64,000 nt of DNA from JAABVY01 sp964627935 (GTDB lineage: Bacteria; Zixibacteria; MSB-5A5; JAABVY01). The first letter of the stretch is position 1. Every line of letters starts with the position of its first letter. Made by a program: the position numbers and the translations under genes. Under the pieces are notes generated by a model that was given only the letters and a program-made list of their open reading frames with translations, searched no databases and was not told where the DNA came from. Location of the stretch: positions 5,234-69,233 of the forward strand of contig CAZVLB010000020.1 of the NCBI GenBank assembly GCA_964627935.1, in the 5' to 3' direction. This document shows, in pieces, positions 59,881 to 64,000 of this stretch.

Positions 59881-60819
59881 ATGGTCGAGATGAGGAAAAC
59901 ACGGGTCGGATTCGGGCATGGGCTCATTGATGCGGGAGAAAAGCATGATAACCTTGTTGTGCTGGTCGGCGATCTGGCCGATTCCACCAATGTTAACTTC
60001 TTCGCCGAAAAATACCCCGAACGATTCATCGAAGTCGGAATCGCCGAGCAGAATATGGCCAATATCGCCGCCGGGCTTTCTCTTACCGGAAAAATACCGT
60101 TTTTCACCACCTATGGCGCATTTGCCACCTGCCGTTGCCTGGATATGCTGCGGGTGACTATATGCTACTCTAACCTGAATGTTAAAATCGGCGGTGCGCA
60201 TGGCGGTATCTCGGTCGGCCCCGATGGCGCAACCCATCAGGCCCTGGAGGAGATATCGATCCTGAGATCATTGCCCAATATGCAGGTCATCGTCCCCTGC
60301 GATTACTATGAAACCCGCAAGGCTGTCATGGCCGCGGCCGAAATCTACGGCCCGGTGTATATCCGCTTCGGACGCGAAAATGTACCGGTCGTCACTGATG
60401 AAAACACGCCGTTTGAATTCGGCCAGGGCAGGATTTATCGCGAGGGCACTGATATTGCAATTCTGGCCTGCGGGGTAATGCTTTATGAGGCTATTGTCGC
60501 CGCTGACGAACTTAAAAATGACGGTGTCGGTGCCCGTGTGATCAATATCCATACCATAAAGCCCCTGGATGAGGATATCATTATCGAGGCCGCCCGGGAA
60601 TGTGGCGCAATTGTAACCGCCGAGGAACATCAAATCTACGGCGGATTCGGATCGGCAGTGGCCGAGGTTGTGGTCAAAAGTCATCCCGTGCCTATTGAAA
60701 TGGTCGGCGTACATGATTCATTTGGTCAATCGGGTCAGCCGGATGAACTGATGAAAGCTTATAATCTCAAATCAACGGATATTGTTAAGGCCGCCAATAA
60801 AGCGCTCAGAAGAAAATAA
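59881..60819 (+). CDS. Transketolase, C-terminal subunit
   Basis: A 312-residue protein with the pyrimidine-binding and C-terminal domains of transketolase/DXS-type enzymes. LVGDLADSTN, RFIEVGIAEQNMANIAAG (catalytic glutamate), GAHGGISVGPDGATHQ and a final domain with AEEHQIYGGFGSAVAE are visible. It pairs with the N-terminal subunit just upstream. An ATG at 59890 is an alternative start. No terminator is visible before the convergent gene at 60858. Confidence 0.92.
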   Translation: MVEMRKTRVGFGHGLIDAGEKHDNLVVLVGDLADSTNVNFFAEKYPERFIEVGIAEQNMANIAAGLSLTGKIPFFTTYGAFATCRCLDMLRVTICYSNLNVKIGGAHGGISVGPDGATHQALEEISILRSLPNMQVIVPCDYYETRKAVMAAAEIYGPVYIRFGRENVPVVTDENTPFEFGQGRIYREGTDIAILACGVMLYEAIVAADELKNDGVGARVINIHTIKPLDEDIIIEAARECGAIVTAEEHQIYGGFGSAVAEVVVKSHPVPIEMVGVHDSFGQSGQPDELMKAYNLKSTDIVKAANKALRRK

Positions 60820-60857
60820 TCAAATAATTCGGGTATTCTCAACTGTAACAGTCCTGA

Positions 60858-61535
60858 TCAGATTTCCAGAGGAGGCTCCTCACCGGCCAGCAAGCGCGAG
60901 TTTATTTCCAGCATCTGCGGCACAACCTGATGATCGCCCGGATGCAATCTGCCCCCATACATAATATGACTTCGCAATTCTATCGCGGTACGCAGAACCT
61001 GATGTTCATCCTCTGAAAGATACCCCATCGAAGCCATCTTTTTGACCGCAAACTCCGGTTGTTTGCTTTTCAGGCGTATGTGCTCCCGCTGGGCAATCAG
61101 GCGCAATGTTCCCTCGGTTGCCGCCCAGCATAGCATTATCGCCGCTTCGTATTCCTCCCTGGACAGCAGGGTATCTATATCGGTCAGGCAGTCGCGAATA
61201 TCGTTTTCGCGCAACGTCGGAAACTCGATTTGATATGAGGCTTGCGTACGTGGATTTGTGACCACAAGTTCAAAACGCCAGCCGGGATTTTCCTCGATCG
61301 CTTTGGCAAGTTTGGCCATATCTTTGGCCCGGGCCAGTGACTTTCCAGATTTGACCTCGATTACAACCTGCTCATTATCATTCATGACATACATATCCGG
61401 CGTAAATTGCCGAAGAAAGGGGGGCAGTTCATCAGGGGCGGGCGAGATATTGACGCTGTAACCTTTGCCGGCATATTCGCGCGCGATCTGTGTCATGCGC
61501 CGTTTCTCCAGGTATGATTTCTCAAAATGCGCCAT
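60858..61535 (-). CDS. PD-(D/E)XK nuclease-like protein with a helical, possibly HEPN-like C-terminal domain
   Basis: A 225-residue protein. The N-terminal half carries FTPDMYVM (D47) and VVIEVKSGKS (E60-x-K62), the core of a restriction-endonuclease-like fold. Residues 125-225 are helical. They have WAATEGTLRL and AIELRSHIMYGG, which partly recalls the RxxxxH region of HEPN-type domains, though the histidine position is not conserved clearly. The ATG overlaps the stop of the RusA-like gene (TGATG), so the two are translated together. A DNA- or RNA-cleaving role is plausible from the fold. Not recognised as a described system. Confidence 0.65.
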   Translation of the reverse strand: MAHFEKSYLEKRRMTQIAREYAGKGYSVNISPAPDELPPFLRQFTPDMYVMNDNEQVVIEVKSGKSLARAKDMAKLAKAIEENPGWRFELVVTNPRTQASYQIEFPTLRENDIRDCLTDIDTLLSREEYEAAIMLCWAATEGTLRLIAQREHIRLKSKQPEFAVKKMASMGYLSEDEHQVLRTAIELRSHIMYGGRLHPGDHQVVPQMLEINSRLLAGEEPPLEI

Positions 61536-61927
61536 CAGAGGTAACTCGCCTCCTCCACCTTGACATGCAGGAACTCCAGCCCGCTGGAAAGACCACGTGC
61601 CAGCGCCGGACTGCAGCTGTGAATCCTGAAACTGCTGTTGAGTTTGCGTTTACGGCCGTAGATATCGGTGATCTGGGAATCATCGAGATAAACAATCCCG
61701 ATCATGGCATCCAGCACGGGTTTGATCATATTGTCCACATCCAGGGCCTCATCGGCATAGAAATAGGTCAGGGTCAGATGCATCTTCTCTTTCATGGGAG
61801 CTTCTTTTTGAGGCCAGTATTTTCGGGCGGTTTTGTGGACGCGGTTTTTCCAGTCTCGCAGGATCCGCCTCTTCTTGGCCTGCTGGGAAATCGGCGTGCC
61901 CTCGATTACGAATTCGAATGCTTTCAA
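61535..61927 (-). CDS. RusA-like Holliday junction resolvase family protein
   Basis: A 130-residue protein from the TTG at 61927 (AGGTAGA upstream). An in-frame TTG at 61975 coincides with the predicted transcription start and is less likely. EGTPISQQAKKRR at the N-terminus and LDVDNMIKPVLDAMIGIVY followed by DDSQI carry the aspartates of RusA resolvases. RusA cuts four-way DNA junctions and is usually phage-derived. Here it is translationally coupled to a PD-(D/E)XK-like gene, with no phage gene around. A TTGACA-17-TATATT promoter drives the pair. Confidence 0.8.
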   Translation of the reverse strand: MKAFEFVIEGTPISQQAKKRRILRDWKNRVHKTARKYWPQKEAPMKEKMHLTLTYFYADEALDVDNMIKPVLDAMIGIVYLDDSQITDIYGRKRKLNSSFRIHSCSPALARGLSSGLEFLHVKVEEASYL

Positions 61928-61981
61928 TTTAGTTTCTACCTGGCCATCAACGGGTTCAGGAAATACAGTCCACAAACGGGC

Positions 61982-62010
61982 AATATATCTGATTTGCGGG
62001 GTGATGTCAA
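61982..62010 (-). promoter_or_regulatory. Promoter of the RusA-like/nuclease pair
   Basis: TTGACA (62010-62005), 17-base spacer, TATATT (61987-61982) on the minus strand. The predicted start is near 61975. Confidence 0.7.
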
Positions 62011-62059
62011 TTTGTTGGCGCAGTTAGTAATTTTGATTTAGTCAAGAGTCAGACAAATA

Positions 62060-62085
62060 GTCAATTCTTTTTAAGAATTGACCTA
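62060..62085. repeat. Intergenic hairpin of the GTAGGTC family
   Basis: GTCAATTCTT (62060-62069) and AAGAATTGAC (62073-62082) form a perfect 10-bp stem with a 3-nt loop. The element ends in GACCTAC, as does the one at 6581-6615. Confidence 0.7.
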
Positions 62086-62117
62086 CAAATACTTCTCGGG
62101 CAACGCCGAAGTTTAAT

Positions 62118-62558
62118 TTAACCGTCATCTTCCTTATGATCGACTTTGCCTTTGGCTGTCAGGCCGAACTGCAGGGTGGCGAAATTGAGTATGCTCAAGA
62201 CGATTGCGATTTCATAGCGATGCCATGCTACCGCCACACCGATTGCGGCTGTGTTCCAGATGCTGGCCGCGGTGGCCGTCCCACGAACATTGTCTCCGCT
62301 TTTCAGGATCGCACCGCCCCCGATGAATCCGATGCCGGTGATGATGCCGTAGAATACGCGTGAAAATGCTTCCGTGCTTTCAAGCACATACATTCCGACC
62401 AGCATAAAACCGCATGATGCTCCGGCTACCAATGGAAACGTGCGCAGGCCGGCGCTTTGCGAACGCATCTCGCGGTTGAAGGCTATCGGCAATGCCAGAA
62501 CATAGGCAATGGCAATATGTCCCAGATGAGACAGAATCTGTGTCCAGCTTATATCCAT
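62118..62558 (-). CDS. MgtC/SapB-family membrane protein
   Basis: A 146-residue protein with four or five transmembrane helices. Family motifs are REMRSQSAGLRT near the N-terminus and GIGFIGGGAILKSGDNVRGTATAASIW. Members affect magnesium homeostasis and F-type ATPase activity in pathogens. The C-terminal ACT-like domain of long members is absent. The gene stands alone. Confidence 0.88.
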   Translation of the reverse strand: MDISWTQILSHLGHIAIAYVLALPIAFNREMRSQSAGLRTFPLVAGASCGFMLVGMYVLESTEAFSRVFYGIITGIGFIGGGAILKSGDNVRGTATAASIWNTAAIGVAVAWHRYEIAIVLSILNFATLQFGLTAKGKVDHKEDDG

Positions 62559-62656
62559 ATTTTATTCCTTAGTGGGATTCATTAAAAACAACAGACAGAC
62601 GGTTATGATGTTTCCGGATTTAATTTCACTTGCGCGAAAGTCATGAACATCTGTAC

Positions 62657-62732
62657 CCTACCCACTCTGTCGAAGTAGGGCAGTATCCCCGCGATGCTGC
62701 CTTTGGCAGGAGCACAGGGCTCCTGCCCTACA
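62657..62732. repeat. Palindromic element with GTAGGGCAG ends
   Basis: GGCAGGAGC (62705-62713) and GCTCCTGCC (62719-62727) form a 9-bp stem with a 5-nt loop, and GCCCTAC is at the right end. A shorter CCCTAC...GTAGGG pair lies just to the left. Confidence 0.6.
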
Positions 62733-62786
62733 AGACTTGCTAAACTGTGATGTTAGGAATGATTTTCTGATGCAAGTGTGCAGTTC

Positions 62787-62808
62787 GGTCAGGATAGAAA
62801 TCCTGACC
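62787..62808. repeat. Perfect 9-bp palindrome GGTCAGGAT/ATCCTGACC
   Basis: Nine-base arms around AGAA. The stem is similar to that of the element at 6531-6552, which lies 56 kb away. Confidence 0.6.
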
Positions 62809-63175
62809 ACACGGCTATTTGGCGGAAGTACGCCCCGCCATATTCAGCACTTGATGGCAGTAATCCAATAATATCACTTGCGAAAAAGTTAAGAAACATT
62901 CATTATTCCCATGACACAGATATCATCATGGGGTGATTGCAATAAAACAATTATCTTATTCTATGGCAAGTTTTGCATTAATGTGCCATATAATTATTAT
63001 TTCAAATTCAAAAACCACCAGCGAGCAGGTACATCCTGAATCAATGTTAGTAGACAAAATCAAAGTCGATGGCAGCAGATCAGCATTTGCCACATCGCCA
63101 AGGTCTTGAACATATGAAAGCATTTTAGTGTAAGTTGATGATCTTTATTTTCAGATTTGAGGAGGCTGTGATAGC

Positions 63176-63910
63176 ATGTATATCTTACTAGACACCAATG
63201 TAGTAGCCGCATACTACTTGCCAAGAAGCATGAAATCAATAAGGGCGAATGAAAGAATTGAAATTATATTTGACTCCGTAAGATCTGGGACTGCTAACCA
63301 CTTCTTCTATTTACCGAATTTTTGTGTTGCCGAAGTATTTAGTGTTTTTATGAAATATGCTTTTGGTTCGTGGAATCCACATGTAATAAATAGGGGAGGT
63401 ACAATAGGTAAACGCATCTACAAGCAACTTGTAGATCAATTTCAAGATGATATTCACAATGGTAAATTCATTTATCATTATGAATTATCCCGTTATCATA
63501 TTCTGGCTATTAATCTGATAGCGCCCATAGATCATTATTTCCAAATTAGCAGAGTTAAAGGAAAAAACAGGAATATTGTGCCAATGGGCACATTTGATCA
63601 TTTAATCATTGCAATGGGAATTCACCTTGCACATATCCATGGTAATGACAAAGTTGCAATTATATCCGCAGATGACAGGCTAATAGATATATTGGCCAAA
63701 TGCAAAAGCGGCATAAACCATAATACAATAAGTAAACTTAAATTGGATATTGCGGAAGAATTAACTGGAAAGAGATTTGGATCAGATTTATTCCCAAAAT
63801 ATCTCAACTTAAAAACTGCAAATAAAAATATGCTAAGAGAAGTCTTAGGCGAATGGCCGCTTCCAATAAATATGGATCAGCTACCAACAGTGTACAGATA
63901 TAAAAAATAG
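63176..63910 (+). CDS. PIN-domain protein, A+T-rich and probably acquired
   Basis: A 244-residue protein starting at an ATG with GAGGAGG upstream. PIN-domain features are ILLDTNVVAAYYL (first aspartate), FCVAEVFSVF (glutamate), GTFDHLIIAMG (aspartate) and VAIISADDRLI (aspartates). PIN domains are metal-dependent RNases, often toxins. This one is longer than VapC (about 130) and has no antitoxin gene upstream. Its codons are much richer in A and T than those of the neighbouring genes, which suggests transfer. The target is unknown. Confidence 0.8.
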   Translation: MYILLDTNVVAAYYLPRSMKSIRANERIEIIFDSVRSGTANHFFYLPNFCVAEVFSVFMKYAFGSWNPHVINRGGTIGKRIYKQLVDQFQDDIHNGKFIYHYELSRYHILAINLIAPIDHYFQISRVKGKNRNIVPMGTFDHLIIAMGIHLAHIHGNDKVAIISADDRLIDILAKCKSGINHNTISKLKLDIAEELTGKRFGSDLFPKYLNLKTANKNMLREVLGEWPLPINMDQLPTVYRYKK

Positions 63911-64000
63911 TAAATCCATCACATACTATGGATCAACATCTGTATCCCACCCGCTATGATAAAAGTCAAGTGGTTTAATCAAGGCGTTCCTTTTCCAATT

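Larger units (their letters stand above)
62559..63175. other. Gene-free region with palindromic repeats
   Basis: About 617 bases without a supported gene. The left half holds hairpin repeats (62657-62732, 62787-62808, and GGCGG/CCGCC near 62821-62839). The right half is A+T-rich and forms the upstream region of the PIN gene. Confidence 0.6.

Overview
The window (about 48% G+C by eye) looks like chromosomal DNA of an uncultured Gram-negative bacterium of the FCB superphylum. Candidate phylum Zixibacteria is my best guess. The evidence is a combination of traits: six genes ending in a two-loop dockerin of the CGDAN..VNVSDAV.IINYIF type, a PorV/UPF0164 outer-membrane protein, a TonB-dependent receptor with an N-terminal carboxypeptidase-regulatory-like domain, a DUF5916-type barrel, and a C-terminal domain resembling FlgD/type IX sorting domains. 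This assignment is an inference from gene content; no rRNA gene is present.

Layout. 1-849: the 3' end of a DUF5916-like gene. 1101-4943 (-): a complete four-gene unit for a soluble fumarate reductase/succinate dehydrogenase joined to HdrB- and HdrC-like modules, bounded by its own promoter and terminator and with no membrane-anchor gene. 5231-5878 (-): a cohesin-like lipoprotein. 5879-6680: an island of small palindromic repeats. 6757-11457 (-): an ExbB-ExbD-TonB-like operon with two unrecognised exported proteins. 11933-14140 (-): a dockerin-bearing zinc carboxypeptidase. 14228-23453 (-): CIRCE-hrcA-grpE-dnaK-dnaJ-prmA-rsmE, followed by pilD and a sensor kinase. 23647-26886 (-): three exported proteins. 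27271-39784 (+): five consecutive dockerin genes (one interrupted by an in-frame TGA), most with a recognisable promoter and several with a terminator. 39850-43146 (-): an NtrC-type regulator, a squalene/phytoene synthase-like protein, tRNA-Leu(TAA) and a second cohesin-like lipoprotein. 43313-45549 (+): an ECF sigma/anti-sigma/two CpxP-like proteins operon. 45638-50611 (+): an AGCS sodium symporter, a HEAT-repeat protein, small and membrane proteins, a DinB-like protein and an M29 aminopeptidase. 50696-57680 (-): TonB-dependent receptor, a 1013-residue secreted protein and a PorV-like protein, behind a leader of about 375 nt. 58338-60819 (+): coaE and a split transketolase. 60858-61927 (-): a RusA-like nuclease coupled to a PD-(D/E)XK-like protein. 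62118-62558 (-): an MgtC-family membrane protein. 62559-63175: more palindromic repeats. 63176-63910 (+): an A+T-rich PIN-domain gene.

How it fits together. Much of the window serves the cell envelope and secretion. Dockerin proteins (two peptidases, an Asp-box propeller, an FG-GAP-like propeller) could dock onto cohesin-like lipoproteins. The TonB receptor/PorV operon and the ExbBD-TonB-like operon would supply outer-membrane transport and its energy. Promoters are of classical sigma-70 form (TTGACA, 16-18 nt, TATAAT-like), unlike the Bacteroidetes type. Three of them sit so close to an ATG that the mRNA is predicted to be leaderless. The least conventional candidates are the Hdr-type fumarate reductase, the ExbBD-TonB-like five-gene operon and the RusA/nuclease pair.
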